From contig CAVXSF010000008.1 of the NCBI GenBank assembly GCA_963764345.1, forward strand, positions 248,001 through 312,000: DNA of 64,000 nucleotides, written 5' to 3'. Origin of the DNA: DASQZK01 sp963764345 (GTDB lineage Bacteria; Bacteroidota; Bacteroidia; Bacteroidales; GCA-2748055). The notes beneath the pieces are model-generated. The model was not told the origin of the DNA and did no database searches. It saw nothing but the letters and a program-made list of their open reading frames with translations. The position numbers and the translations under genes were made by a program. Positions 47,715 to 57,863 of the stretch are shown here, piece by piece. Positions within the stretch are counted from its first letter, which is position 1; every line of letters starts with the position of its first letter.

Positions 47715-48156
47715 GACGTTTTTGGGAGAGACAAAAGTATTAAAATTTTCATTTAACCAAAAACTATTTAAAAAAAATTGGCGGGAAAACCTGATGATGG
47801 CCGCAACATCCTCATTAGTATTTATTTATGTACGGATCGCCGGGGAATTTATTTCATGGTTTTATCTATCGCTCTGTGACCCCGATGGGGTCTCGTTGTT
47901 TGGTATGATCATAAATATGGTGATATCCGGTTCATGCCACCGCCTCCCATAGGAGGCAAAGAGCGATAGCAATAGAATGAACGAAATCGATAATCCCGGC
48001 GCCCCGTAGGGTGCGCAACCCTGAAATTTCCGGTGTTTATGGATTATCCTGAAGAGAACATCCCCTGCAGAAAAACAATGAATACCACGATCTTTTTGTA
48101 AATTTAACCTTCACCGGAATGTCCGGGGGTAAATTCCGCGTAAAAAAGGTGATAAG
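47715..48156. repeat. Hairpin cluster between tRNA-Phe and the esterase
   Basis: 47866-48020 holds the symmetrical hairpin cluster also seen at 20990-21235: CTATCGCTC, CCCCGATGGGG, CCTCCCATAGGAGG, GAGCGATAG, GGCGCCCCGTAGGGTGCGCA. The 81-codon frame at 47707-47952 overlaps it and the tRNA and is rejected. Up to 48156 nothing else is clear. Confidence 0.75.
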
Positions 48157-50115
48157 ATGATACGATTGGACCACGTCATTCATGTTCTTCTGATATGGGT
48201 TTTTCTGTCGTCGCCGGCATTATGCCAGGTAAGATTACCACGACTGGTCAGTGACGGTATGGTCCTGCAGAGAGACACACGGGTGAAAATCTGGGGATGG
48301 GCGGCTGAAGGCGAACATGTCAGAGTCAGCTTTCTGGATACGACCCGGGAGACCACCGCCAATAAGGCCGGCGAATGGAGTGTCGTATTTTCAGATCTTC
48401 AGGCCGGCGGACCTTTTGACATGACGATATCTGCAGGCAACATCGTGACCATACGGAATATTTTAATCGGTGATGTGTGGCTCTGCTCGGGTCAGTCGCA
48501 GATGGACATCAATATGGACAGGGTACGTCCACTCTATGAAGAAGACATCAGGAATGCCGGAAACCCGGAAATCCGGTATTTTGCCGTTCCATCAGCCTGG
48601 GACTTTAACAAGCCGCAGCAGGATCTTGCCTCCGGACACTGGGAAAGCATCAGTCAGGGGAATATCCTGAGCGTTTCCGCCATTGCTTATTTTTTTGCTG
48701 AGGAAATTTATCAAAAATACAGGGTTCCTGTCGGGATCATCCGTTCCAGCCTCGGAGGATCTCCTGCGCAGGCATGGATAAGCGAAGACGCCATCAGGGC
48801 CTTTCCCGAATATTACAATGAAGCTCAGAAATATAAGGATCCGCAGCTGATCCGGCAGATTGAGAAAGCCGATCAGGCAAGGTCCGGGGCATGGTATAAA
48901 ACTCTGAACGACACCGACCAGGGGTACAATAATCATGGTCTGCCATGGTATAAACCGGGAGTTGACGTGTCGGACTGGGCTGTCATACAGGTTCCGGGGT
49001 ACCTTCCCGGTAACGAAAAGGGAGAGATAAACGGCGTAACCTGGTTCAGAAAAGATATTGAATTGCCTTCCCGTATGGCGGGAAAACCTGCCCGCCTGAA
49101 TCTCGGTCGCATTGTGGATGCCGACTCTGTATTTGTCAATGGCGTTTTTACAGGTACGACGGGCTACCAGTATCCCCCGCGAAGGTACGACATCCCCGGG
49201 GGTCTTTTAAAGGAGGGGAAAAATGTCATCGTTGTCAGGCTGATCAGCAACAGCGGCAGGGGAGGCTTTGTCCCTGGCAAGCCTTACGAGCTGGTGGCTA
49301 GCTTGGATACACTGGATTTAAAAGGAAGCTGGCATTACCGGGTCGGGGCGGCGATGGAGCCTTTGCCGGAACAGACTGTCATACGATGGAAGCCCACCGG
49401 CCTTTACAATGGCATGATTGCACCGATTACCGGTTATACCATTAAAGGCGTTGTATGGTACCAGGGGGAGTCGAATGTCAGCAGGCCAGCCGAATACGGA
49501 TCCCTGTTTCCTGCAATGATCACAGACTGGCGGGAGAAATGGAATCAGGGCGATTTCCCGTTCCTTTTTGTCCAGCTTCATAACTACGGGGAGAGTTATG
49601 ATCACCCTGTGGAAAGTGACTGGGCGCTGACGCGTGAAGCCCAGATGAAGGCGCTTTCATTGCCAAATACTGCTATGGCCGTTGCCATTGATCTCGGAGA
49701 GTGGAATGACATTCACCCGTTAAACAAAAAAGATGTTGCAAAACGGCTGTTCCTGGCAGCACGGAAAACAGCCTACAACGAAAAGGAGGTGGTTTCACCG
49801 GGTCCCCTGTACCAATCCATGAAAATCAGCGGGGACAGCATCATTCTGACCTTTTCCTCTACGGGTTCAGGACTGATGGTTAAGGGAGGAGGAGAACTCA
49901 GGCGTTTTGCCATCGCCGGGAAAGACCGGAAATTTGTCTGGGCTTCGGCGAAAATATCAGGTAACAGGATCGTTGTGTGGAACAGGCAGGTTAAGAATCC
50001 TGTCGCTGTTCGCTATGCCTGGGCCGATAATCCCGAAGGAGCTAACCTCTATAACCTGGAGGGACTGCCGGCCTCTCCGTTCAGAACGGACCAATGGGTA
50101 CCTGGAGAGGAATGA
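48157..50115 (+). CDS. Sialate O-acetylesterase-like carbohydrate esterase
   Basis: Secreted SGNH-type esterase of 652 residues with a signal peptide (to about ALCQ, residue 24). The fold order fits sialate 9-O-acetylesterases: N-terminal beta domain (LVSDGMVLQRD), catalytic Ser in GDVWLCSGQSQMDI (about 112), GGSPAQAWIS, an inserted jelly-roll (about 265-385; VTWFRKDIELP), VVWYQGESN (about 443), and the Asp-His pair in EWNDIHPLNK (about 518). It removes acetyl groups from sialic acids or other glycans in the periplasm. The start is the first ATG with a good signal peptide. Confidence 0.9.
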   Translation: MIRLDHVIHVLLIWVFLSSPALCQVRLPRLVSDGMVLQRDTRVKIWGWAAEGEHVRVSFLDTTRETTANKAGEWSVVFSDLQAGGPFDMTISAGNIVTIRNILIGDVWLCSGQSQMDINMDRVRPLYEEDIRNAGNPEIRYFAVPSAWDFNKPQQDLASGHWESISQGNILSVSAIAYFFAEEIYQKYRVPVGIIRSSLGGSPAQAWISEDAIRAFPEYYNEAQKYKDPQLIRQIEKADQARSGAWYKTLNDTDQGYNNHGLPWYKPGVDVSDWAVIQVPGYLPGNEKGEINGVTWFRKDIELPSRMAGKPARLNLGRIVDADSVFVNGVFTGTTGYQYPPRRYDIPGGLLKEGKNVIVVRLISNSGRGGFVPGKPYELVASLDTLDLKGSWHYRVGAAMEPLPEQTVIRWKPTGLYNGMIAPITGYTIKGVVWYQGESNVSRPAEYGSLFPAMITDWREKWNQGDFPFLFVQLHNYGESYDHPVESDWALTREAQMKALSLPNTAMAVAIDLGEWNDIHPLNKKDVAKRLFLAARKTAYNEKEVVSPGPLYQSMKISGDSIILTFSSTGSGLMVKGGGELRRFAIAGKDRKFVWASAKISGNRIVVWNRQVKNPVAVRYAWADNPEGANLYNLEGLPASPFRTDQWVPGEE

Positions 50116-50157
50116 ACGGCGATAATTCTCAGATAAAATTGTTTGTCTCATACCACT

Positions 50158-50628
50158 CTATTTTCTTAACGTTGCAACGATCCTCAACGGGTTTAACAGG
50201 AGGTTCAAAGCATCCGTGATGGAGTTGCAGATTATACCGCTGTAGCCCAACAGTCCCGAAAAGGCCCCTTCCTGTTGCATCACCACGATACCCAGTGCGG
50301 CCTGCCTGAGCATCAGCATATCATTCTGACCGTTGCCGATGGCAATGACATTCTCCCTACCCAGACGAAGCACATAATCTTCCTTTTGCCTGTCCTGCTT
50401 TTCAGTGCCCAGGATCTCAAGTCTGCAGCTCAGATCTCCTACCTCCTTCACGGTAGTCCCAAATGTGTCGGCGGTTAGGATGTGAAGGTTTAAACGGCTG
50501 CTCAAGTCTTCCAGCAATGGCCTGGTACCTTTGATAAATTTTCCGTCAATGGCTAATGTGCCGTTAAAATCCAGCACGAGATGCCTGGCTTCTATTTTTT
50601 TGTATCCGGGTATATCTATGCTTAACAT
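50158..50628 (-). CDS. Minimal HAD hydrolase (soluble P-type-ATPase-like)
   Basis: 156 residues with HAD motifs: DFNGTLA (about 20; nucleophile Asp, second position Asn rather than Asp), TADTFGT (about 53), a basic residue near 80 and GNGQNDMLML (about 98). No cap domain. This matches the small "soluble P-type ATPase" HAD group (COG4087), whose substrate is unknown. The Asn in DxN and absence of a cap suggest an ATPase-like or small-phosphate role rather than a typical phosphatase. It is convergent with the esterase and 43 bases after the CYTH gene, possibly one unit. Confidence 0.85.
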   Translation of the reverse strand: MLSIDIPGYKKIEARHLVLDFNGTLAIDGKFIKGTRPLLEDLSSRLNLHILTADTFGTTVKEVGDLSCRLEILGTEKQDRQKEDYVLRLGRENVIAIGNGQNDMLMLRQAALGIVVMQQEGAFSGLLGYSGIICNSITDALNLLLNPLRIVATLRK

Positions 50629-50671
50629 CGGTTTGATATTTTACCGGCGTTTTTATTCGGTTCATCTGTAG

Positions 50672-51142
50672 CTAGTTGTGCTGCCAGTATTTAAACGGAT
50701 GAAGGGATAACAGAGAATTGAAGTACCGGTGGTCAGACGATATCTCTTTACCGATCCATTCCGGTATGTCAAACCGTTCATCTTCCGAATCCAGTTCGAT
50801 CTCTGCTACCAGAAGTCCTTCATTATCTCCCGTGAATTCATCCACCTCCCATAATTTGCCCTTATATTCAAAGGTATACCGGATCTTTTCAATGCGGCTT
50901 TCGGTATATTCGTCTACCAGCTTTTCGGCGATATCCAAAGGAATGGGAAATTCAAGTTCCTCCCTGGAGATGTCCCTGGTTATTCCTTTAATGGCCAAAA
51001 AACCCTGGGAATCCAATATCCTTACCCGAATGGTTTTATGGATGTCTGTCGTGATGTATCCCTGGATGATTTTTTCTCCGGCCGGCTTATCGAGTCGTGA
51101 CCAGAGCTTTTTATTCACCAGGAATTTTCTTTCAATTTCCAT
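50672..51142 (-). CDS. CYTH-domain protein
   Basis: 156 residues starting with the diagnostic EIERKFLV (E-x-E-x-K); later IRVR, LAIKG, REELEFPI, EVDEF and LVAEIELDSED strands complete the triphosphate-tunnel beta barrel. Bacterial members act as triphosphatases or adenylate-cyclase-like enzymes; the single-domain form here is close to NE1496-like inorganic triphosphatases. Cytosolic. The ATG at 51142 places the motif at residue 2; an upstream start at 51199 would add 19 residues. Confidence 0.9.
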   Translation of the reverse strand: MEIERKFLVNKKLWSRLDKPAGEKIIQGYITTDIHKTIRVRILDSQGFLAIKGITRDISREELEFPIPLDIAEKLVDEYTESRIEKIRYTFEYKGKLWEVDEFTGDNEGLLVAEIELDSEDERFDIPEWIGKEISSDHRYFNSLLSLHPFKYWQHN

Positions 51143-51308
51143 TTCCTTATTATCAACTTGAGTGTGGTCTACCGGAATGCCAAGCCGTCTTACACTCATA
51201 ACGGTCGGCAGACAGAAAGGCAGAATATCTCCCTGTCCCCCATATTACGATTTCAGGTCCGGCAGTCAAAAAACAATTTTGTGGCTCATAATAGCGCCAG
51301 GATAAATG

Positions 51309-52589
51309 TTACCTGTTCTTAAACGCGCTTACACCGGCAAATTTTGAACTGTTCCCCAGCTGATTTTCGATCCTCATGAGCTGGTTGAATTTTTCGATCC
51401 TCTCGCCCCGGCAACCGCTGCCGGTTTTAAGATGGCCGGCATTTACGGCTACCGTCAGGTCGGAGATGAACGTATCCACGGTTTCCCCGCTGCGGTGCGA
51501 AACAAAGGCATTGTATTTATTTTTATAAGCCAGTTCGATGGTTTCCAGTGTTTCCGTCACCGTCCCGATCTGATTCAGCTTGATCAGGATGGAATTGGCA
51601 ACTCCTTTTTCGATGCCTTCGGCCAGTATTTTTTTATTGGTACAGAAAATATCATCGCCCACGAGCTCAATTTTACTTCCGAGAACTTTGGTCAGGTTTT
51701 GCCAGCCTGTCCAGTCGTTTTCGGCAAGACCATCTTCGAGAAGAACGATCGGATACTGATTAGCCCAGCTTTCCCAGAGTTTGATCATTTCGTCACTTGT
51801 CATCAGTTTCCCCGTGCTTTTAAACAACTTGTATTTGCCGTCCTCCCAGAGTTCGCTGGCTGCCGGATCGAGGCATATTCCCATCTCATCCCCGGGTTTG
51901 TATCCGGCTTTGGTAATGGCTTCAAGAATAACTTCCACGGCTTCCTCGTTCGATTTCAGGTCGGGTGCAAATCCACCTTCATCACCTACGCCGGTGCTGT
52001 ACCCTTTGGCTTTTAGAACGCCTTTCAGGGTCTGGAATACTTCGATACCCATACGGATGGCCTCCGAGAAGGACGGTGCGCCGAAAGGAGCGATCATAAA
52101 TTCCTGGAAGTCCACATTGTTGTCGGCATGTTTTCCCCCGTTGATGATGTTCATGCAGGGTACGGGCAGCAGGTAGGCATTACTGCCGCCAAGGTACTGG
52201 TACAATGGTATTCCTGCTGTCTGGGCGGCAGCACGGGCATAGGCCATCGAAACGGCAAGTATGGCGTTAGCGCCCAGTTTGGCCTTGTTGGCTGTACCGT
52301 CAAGGTCGATCATGAAATAATCGAGTTCCCGCTGGTTCACAAAACAGCGGCCTTCAATCCCTTCAGCAATAATGGTATTCACATTTTCCACGGCCTTGAG
52401 AACACCTTTGCCACCAAAGCGTTTTTTATCGTTGTCGCGAAGTTCACAGGCTTCGCGTTCGCCTGTTGAGGCGCCGCTGGGTACCATGGCCCGGGCTGAT
52501 ATTCCGTTTTCAAGTTTCAGATCTGCTTCCACCGTAGGATTTCCCCTGGAATCAAGGACCTCGATGGCTTTTACTGATGTAATTTTCAT
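51309..52589 (-). CDS. eno: Enolase
   Basis: Glycolytic phosphopyruvate hydratase of 426 residues, normal length, cytosolic. Conserved regions: SRGNPTVEADL at the N-terminus, GASTGEREACELRD (mobile loop), NIINGGKHADNNVDFQEFMI, the magnesium ligands in LDPAASE, LLEDGLAENDW and LVGDDIFCTN, then the catalytic Lys in LIKLNQIGTVTET and SHRSGETVDTFISDL, KTGSGCRGERIEKFNQL. Single-gene unit; divergent from the MFS gene with 460 bases between. In that gap no other gene is seen apart from the probable promoter at 53008. Confidence 0.97.
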   Translation of the reverse strand: MKITSVKAIEVLDSRGNPTVEADLKLENGISARAMVPSGASTGEREACELRDNDKKRFGGKGVLKAVENVNTIIAEGIEGRCFVNQRELDYFMIDLDGTANKAKLGANAILAVSMAYARAAAQTAGIPLYQYLGGSNAYLLPVPCMNIINGGKHADNNVDFQEFMIAPFGAPSFSEAIRMGIEVFQTLKGVLKAKGYSTGVGDEGGFAPDLKSNEEAVEVILEAITKAGYKPGDEMGICLDPAASELWEDGKYKLFKSTGKLMTSDEMIKLWESWANQYPIVLLEDGLAENDWTGWQNLTKVLGSKIELVGDDIFCTNKKILAEGIEKGVANSILIKLNQIGTVTETLETIELAYKNKYNAFVSHRSGETVDTFISDLTVAVNAGHLKTGSGCRGERIEKFNQLMRIENQLGNSSKFAGVSAFKNR

Positions 52590-53007
52590 GATTTTTCAGG
52601 TTTATATGTTATCTGTTTTTCTGATCCTGTTATTATCTAAACATCAACCTCTTCAAAATTGATCGGCTTTCCGTCAGGATGATAGGGGAAAGGCTGACTG
52701 GACTTTATCTTAACTTGCTTTTAAGACCGATATGACAGGTTCGATCCTTGCAGATAATCTTTCCGGACTTCCACATATATCCTGCAATGATCGTTTACTC
52801 TTTTTTTCAGATTAGCACATAGTTTTATTGAACTCAGTTCATCCTATTTCCGGCACTGCATGTGATGTTGACTTCATATCAACATTATCAATCGTGAGCA
52901 CTGTGAAAGCGGTCTGCGGAGTTATTTTTCCGACGGATTCCCTGGCGACCGGAATTCAGTCGATGATTTATCATGGAAGAGTAAAACTTCATATTCCGAT
53001 CTTTTTT

Positions 53008-53015
53008 TATATTTG
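53008..53015 (+). promoter_or_regulatory. Probable -7 element of the MFS gene
   Basis: TATATTTG matches TAnnTTTG and lies 35 bases before the ATG at 53050. No good -33 element is visible. It supports the later start of the transporter. The rest of 52590-53049 has no gene. Confidence 0.4.
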
Positions 53016-53049
53016 CTGGTCTTCAATCTTTTTTCTAATACTGTTTTTC

Positions 53050-54276
53050 ATGGAAAAATCAGGGTTCAGAGTTTACGGCTACCGGTGGGTAATGCTGAGT
53101 GTATACATGCTTATCGTTGCTGTGAACCAGATGTTATGGATCACCTTTGCACCCATTACGATGGATGCTACACATTATTACGGGGTCTCCGACCTGAAAA
53201 TCGGGATCCTTTCCATGTCCTTTATGATCGTATACCTGGTGGTATCCATTCCGGCCTCATGGATCATCGATACATACGGCATACGGATCGGCGTAGGCAT
53301 CGGGGTCTTGTTGACCGGGATATTCGGTCTGACAAGAGGTTTTGCCGGTGCCGATTATAACTGGCTGCTGATCTCACAGGTCGGAATTGCCATCGGGCAG
53401 CCATTCCTCCTGAATGCCATCACCAAAGTGGCTGCCAGGTGGTTTCCCATCGGGGAAAGGGCGACGGCTTCCGGGCTGGGAACACTGGCCATGTATATCG
53501 GCATCCTGGGCGGGATGATGCTGACACCTTACCTGGTTTTACGCTCCGGCATAAGCAATATGCTATATACCTATGGCATTTTTTCAATGGGGGCGGCCCT
53601 GATCTTCATCGTGTTTTCAAAGGAGCGCCCACCCACGGCTCCGTGCCGGCCCGACCAGGAAGAGAGGGCTCTTGCCCTGGACGGACTGAGGAGCATCTTC
53701 AGCTATAAGGATTTCAACTGGCTGATGCTGATTTTTTTCATCGGGCTGGGCGTCTTTAATTCCGTGACAACATGGATTGAAAATATTCTCAGCCCCAGGG
53801 GATTCACTGCTGTCCAGGCAGGTACCACCGGCGGCCTGATGATTATCGGCGGGATCCTTGGTGCCCTGGTCATTCCCATGCTATCGGACTACTACAGGAA
53901 GCGGACGCCCTTTATCATCATAGCACTGGCCGGCGCCACGCTCAGCCTGGCGGGAATTACATTTGCCTCAAGTTATCCTGTCTTGCTGGTTTCAGGGGCA
54001 GCTTTCGGATTTTTCCTTCTAAGTTCCGGACCTATCGGTTTTCAGTATGGTGCCGAGATAACCTGGCCTGTTTCTGAAGGAACCTCCAACGGCTTTCTAT
54101 TACTCATGGGGCAGGCATCCGGGATAGCCTTTATTTTTGGGATGGATTATTTCAAGTCAGCCGCTACAGGCTCTATGCGACTGCCACTCGTGGTATTGGT
54201 GGTATTCATGGTGATCAGCTTACTGAGTTCAACCCGGCTGAAGGAATCAACGCTTATCACCAGGCAAAATAACTAG
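53050..54276 (+). CDS. MFS transporter (FLVCR-like)
   Basis: Inner-membrane transporter, 408 residues, 12 membrane helices. Features: VAVNQMLWITFAPI in helix 1, a ...SWIIDTYGIRIGVGIG loop 2-3 motif, GFAGADYNWLLISQVGIAIGQPFLLNAI, and PMLSDYYRKRTPF between helices 8 and 9. The pattern resembles feline leukaemia virus receptor-like (FLVCR) carriers of haem, choline or other organic substrates, common in bacteria but with unknown substrate. The frame is open from 52828, but the ATG at 53050 lies before helix 1 and after the -7 box. No co-transcribed genes. Confidence 0.83.
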   Translation: MEKSGFRVYGYRWVMLSVYMLIVAVNQMLWITFAPITMDATHYYGVSDLKIGILSMSFMIVYLVVSIPASWIIDTYGIRIGVGIGVLLTGIFGLTRGFAGADYNWLLISQVGIAIGQPFLLNAITKVAARWFPIGERATASGLGTLAMYIGILGGMMLTPYLVLRSGISNMLYTYGIFSMGAALIFIVFSKERPPTAPCRPDQEERALALDGLRSIFSYKDFNWLMLIFFIGLGVFNSVTTWIENILSPRGFTAVQAGTTGGLMIIGGILGALVIPMLSDYYRKRTPFIIIALAGATLSLAGITFASSYPVLLVSGAAFGFFLLSSGPIGFQYGAEITWPVSEGTSNGFLLLMGQASGIAFIFGMDYFKSAATGSMRLPLVVLVVFMVISLLSSTRLKESTLITRQNN

Positions 54277-54421
54277 ATGTTTAAGCCGTTATATCTGGAG
54301 AATAATATCCATCACTTATTTAAATGCAGAAGTCTCCGGAGATGATCCTTATTATTAGGAACAGCCTTTCATTGCACCTCCTTGGCGGCCTGACGGAATT
54401 AACTATTCAACTTTTATATTG

Positions 54422-54780
54422 TTTTAACCAATACTTTTTAACCAATACTTTTTAATCACTACTTTTTAATCACTACTTTTTAATCACTACTTTTTAATCA
54501 CTACTTTTTAATCAATACTTTTTAATCAATACTTTTTAATCACTACTTTTTAATCAATACTTTTTAATCACTACTTTTTAATCAATACTTTTTAATCACT
54601 ACTTTTTAATCACTACTTTTTAATCACTACTTTTTAATCACTACTTTTTAATCACTACTTTTTAATCACTACTTTTTAATCACTACTTTTTAATCACTAC
54701 TTTTTAATCACTACTTTTTAATCACTACTTTTTAATCACTACTTTTTAATCACTACTTTTTAATCACTACTTTTTAACCA
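54422..54780. repeat. 14-bp minisatellite, about 25 copies
   Basis: Tandem repeat of TCACTACTTTTTAA with variants TCAATACTTTTTAA and ACCAATACTTTTTA, running to within 52 bases of the next start codon. The preceding 54277-54421 holds no gene. Copy number could vary by slippage and change promoter spacing of the gene downstream. Confidence 0.95.
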
Positions 54781-54831
54781 ACTTTCTTACTATTACTTCC
54801 CTTATAAAAAATTAGCAACTGGCAGACATTT

Positions 54832-57394
54832 ATGAAATCGGGCAAACTGTTTCTCTGGGTATCAGCATTCTATATTACCGGCATCATGTGCAGTGTGACC
54901 TTATTTGCTCAACCCGACAGAAATACCATCATTATAGGGTCGGTCATTGATGCGAAATCCGGGGCACCACTGCCGGCGGTAACCGTTGTGCTCGATAATA
55001 CATCTGTGGGGACAATAACAGACCAAAAAGGTCATTATAAGATCGTTACCATCGCTACATCCTATAAAATTTCATTTTCCTTTGTAGGTTATAAGACAGA
55101 AACGCATGTCATATATCCAGGTAAAACCCAGGTAATCAATGTAAAACTTAAGCCTAAAGTCATTGCCCTTCAGGAAATCTCTGTGAAACCTGAAAGATTA
55201 CCCTATCATAACAAGGATAACCCTGCTGTTGAACTTATTGACAAGGTTATTGCCCATAAAGACCAGAACAGGATGAAGGACCTTGACTATTACAGCTGCA
55301 GCAAATATGAAAGGATAGCCTTTTCATTAAGTAATCTGGGTAAGAACGTAACCTGGCCCAAAGCTTTTAATCAAATCCAATTGTTACTCAACAACGTGGA
55401 TTCCAGCCGGGCCGACGGTAAAAAGAACATTCCCTTCTATATTAAGGAGACCAGTTCCGATTTATTTTACAGGGGAAATCCGAAGGCAAATAAAGAAATC
55501 GTCCGAGCTGAAAAGACCATTCATATCGATAAATACATCGATAATAAAGGGTTGACGGCGAATGTAAAATACCTTTACCAGGATATTGACATTTATAGCA
55601 ATGACATTTTTTTTCTTTCCAATAAATTCCTTAGTCCCATAGCACCATCAGCCCCTGTTTTTTACCGGTATTTCATTATTGATACTTCCATGGTCGGCAA
55701 AGTCAACTGTATCCAGGTCTTTTTCGAACCCCGTAATAAGTCCGATTTTCTTTTCCATGGTTTTCTTTTCATAACTGCTGACAGTGCATATGCCATCAAG
55801 AAGATTGATATGAGCTTTAACAAGGCAATCAATATCGACTGGGTCAATGATGTCAGGATCGTTCAGGATTTTGATAAGATTCCAGGGAAAGCATGGGTTC
55901 TTTCACTGGAGGATATCTCGGTTGATTTTGGAATATCACGGAACAAGCCGGGTATGTACGGCCAAAGAGAAGTCTGGTATAATAATTTTTCAGTGAATCA
56001 ACCTATCGAAGATTCAGTGTTCAAAGGGCCGTGATAAAATCTACAGGCTGAGCGGGTCGGAGGATCTGCCCGGGTACTGGAAATCCGTTCGTGAAGCCCC
56101 CCTGCCCGAGGCACAACAGAAGCTTTACACCATAGTTGACAGTATACAAAAGGATCCTGCTTTCAGACACAGGATGAACGTAGTCATGCTTTTTACTACC
56201 GGTTTCCTGAATCTCGGAAAATTTGAGATCGGACCTTCAGGCACCTTTTACAGTTTCAATCCGGTAGAGGGGCCAAGAGTGAGGTTTGGAGGAAGGACCA
56301 CTGAACAATTCAATAACAGAATTTATCTGAATTCATACCTGGCCTATGGATTCAGGGATCAGCAGTACAAGTACAACCTGGGCCTGACCTACTCCCTGTC
56401 CGGTAAAACCATCTATAAGTTCCCGGTAAAATCTGTCAGCATAAGTTACCGGTACGATACTGAAATACCGGGTGTATTGTATCAATATGCCAGTCACGAT
56501 AATCTGTTATATTCATTCAAAAGGGGTATCGATAACAAGCTTTTATATAACCGCACGTTCAAACTCGAATATCTGAATGAATATGAAAATCATCTTTCAT
56601 GTGGTTTTGGATACAACTATACTGAACTGACACCGGGCGGAACTCTTCATTTTACGACCGGTGGTGATTTGCCTGTCAATAGTACCGTTCCTTACATCAC
56701 TACTCCCGAATTGTCATTCATGCTGAGGTACGCACCGAAAGAAGAATTTTACCAGGGCAAGATTTACAGAACCCGGGTAGCTTCAAAGTATCCCATCATC
56801 CAGCTCCGGAGTACACTGGGTTCAAAGAGTCTGAATAATAATTATGATTACCTTAAGCTTATGCTTAACATAAGCAAACGTTTCTATTTTTCCATCGTCG
56901 GTTATTCGGATGTGGAAGTTGAAGCCGGTAAATTATTCGGAAAGGTCCCTTATCCACTGCTGTTTATACATAATGCGAATCAAACCTATGTGTATCAGGA
57001 CAATTCATATAACATGATGAATTTTCTTGAATTTGTCAGTGACCGTTATTTCTCCCTTAACATCGATCATTCGTTTAACGGATTCATTTTTAACAAAATA
57101 CCTCTTATTAAAAAATTGAAACTAAGAGAGGTGGCTACCTTGAAAATGTTATACGGCGGATTGGGGAGTACCAATAATCCTGGGTACCATAATGATCTGT
57201 TCAGATTTCCCACCAACGCTGCCGGGTCTCCCACCACCTTTACTCTCGAAAGCAAACCCTATATAGAAGGAAGCATTGGGGTCTCCAATATTTTCAGGGT
57301 ATTACGGGTTGACCTCATAAAACGTTTTTCTTATCTCAATAATCCAAATGTGTCGTCTCTTGGGGTGAGGGTACAATTCAAAATTGATATTTAG
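54832..57394 (+). pseudogene. DUF5686/carboxypeptidase-like-regulatory outer-membrane protein, one frameshift
   Basis: Large envelope protein, about 853 residues once repaired. Signal peptide ending about residue 28, then a carboxypeptidase-regulatory-like domain (30-118; GTITDQKGHYKI, FVGYKTETHVIYPG, VINVKLK), then the DUF5686 domain and a C-terminal beta barrel (LRVDLIKRFSYLN...VRVQFKIDI end). The first frame ends in FKGP at 56034; one base removed from the GGGCC at 56026-56030 gives GRDKIYRLSGSEDLPGYW and runs on into the barrel. Family members are TonB-receptor-like and of unknown function. Expression may be affected by the 14-bp repeats just upstream. Confidence 0.85.
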
Positions 57395-57512
57395 GTCGGA
57401 CCGTGGGTTTACCCTGCGTGCTTTGGCTGACATGGCTCCATATGGCTTTAACACATGCTTTCCCGTATTAAATTCCGGGATTACGTTTAAGAAATTCACC
57501 TGAAAAAATTTC

Positions 57513-57540
57513 AAAAAAAAAGTCCCGCTGACGACGGGAC
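57513..57540 (-). terminator. Terminator of the cold shock gene
   Basis: Stem GTCCCG/CGGGAC (57522-57527, 57535-57540); on the minus strand it is followed by nine T. It begins 33 bases after the csp stop. Confidence 0.85.
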
Positions 57541-57572
57541 CCAAAATGATAAATGTTTAAAATAAGTATAAA

Positions 57573-57764
57573 CTAAGCCAGTTTAACGTTTACAGCATTT
57601 AATCCTTTTTTACCTTCTTGCAAATCGAAGACAACCTCATCATTTTCACGGATATTATCCTTTAATCCGGATGAATGTACAAAGTATTCTTTCGGTGAAT
57701 TTGCGTCTTTAATGAATCCAAAACCTTTTGAAGCATTAAAAAATTTTACTGTTCCTTTATTCAT
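57573..57764 (-). CDS. Cold shock protein
   Basis: Single-stranded nucleic acid chaperone of 63 residues: GTVKFFNASKGFGFI with the RNP1 motif KGFGFI and RNP2-like FVHSS, NDEVVFDLQEGKKGLNAVNVKLA end. Typical CspA-family length. A TACATTTG -7 element (complement of 57786-57793) lies just upstream of the start, giving a short leader, unlike the long regulated leader of E. coli cspA. Start chosen at the conserved MNKGTVKFF. Confidence 0.93.
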   Translation of the reverse strand: MNKGTVKFFNASKGFGFIKDANSPKEYFVHSSGLKDNIRENDEVVFDLQEGKKGLNAVNVKLA

Positions 57765-57863
57765 TGTATTAAAATTAATTTGATACAAATGTACAATTAA
57801 TTATTTAACTTCCAGTTATTGAATGATTTTTTCCTGATTTTAATATATGTGTTGGAATCGGCG

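Noticed and set aside
47707..47952. 81-codon plus-strand open frame
   Set aside because: Overlaps the tRNA-Phe 5' end and the hairpin cluster; no match.
54422..54780. Possible CRISPR or origin iterons
   Set aside because: 14-bp units are directly adjacent without spacers; no rep or dnaA gene nearby and no DnaA-box pattern.
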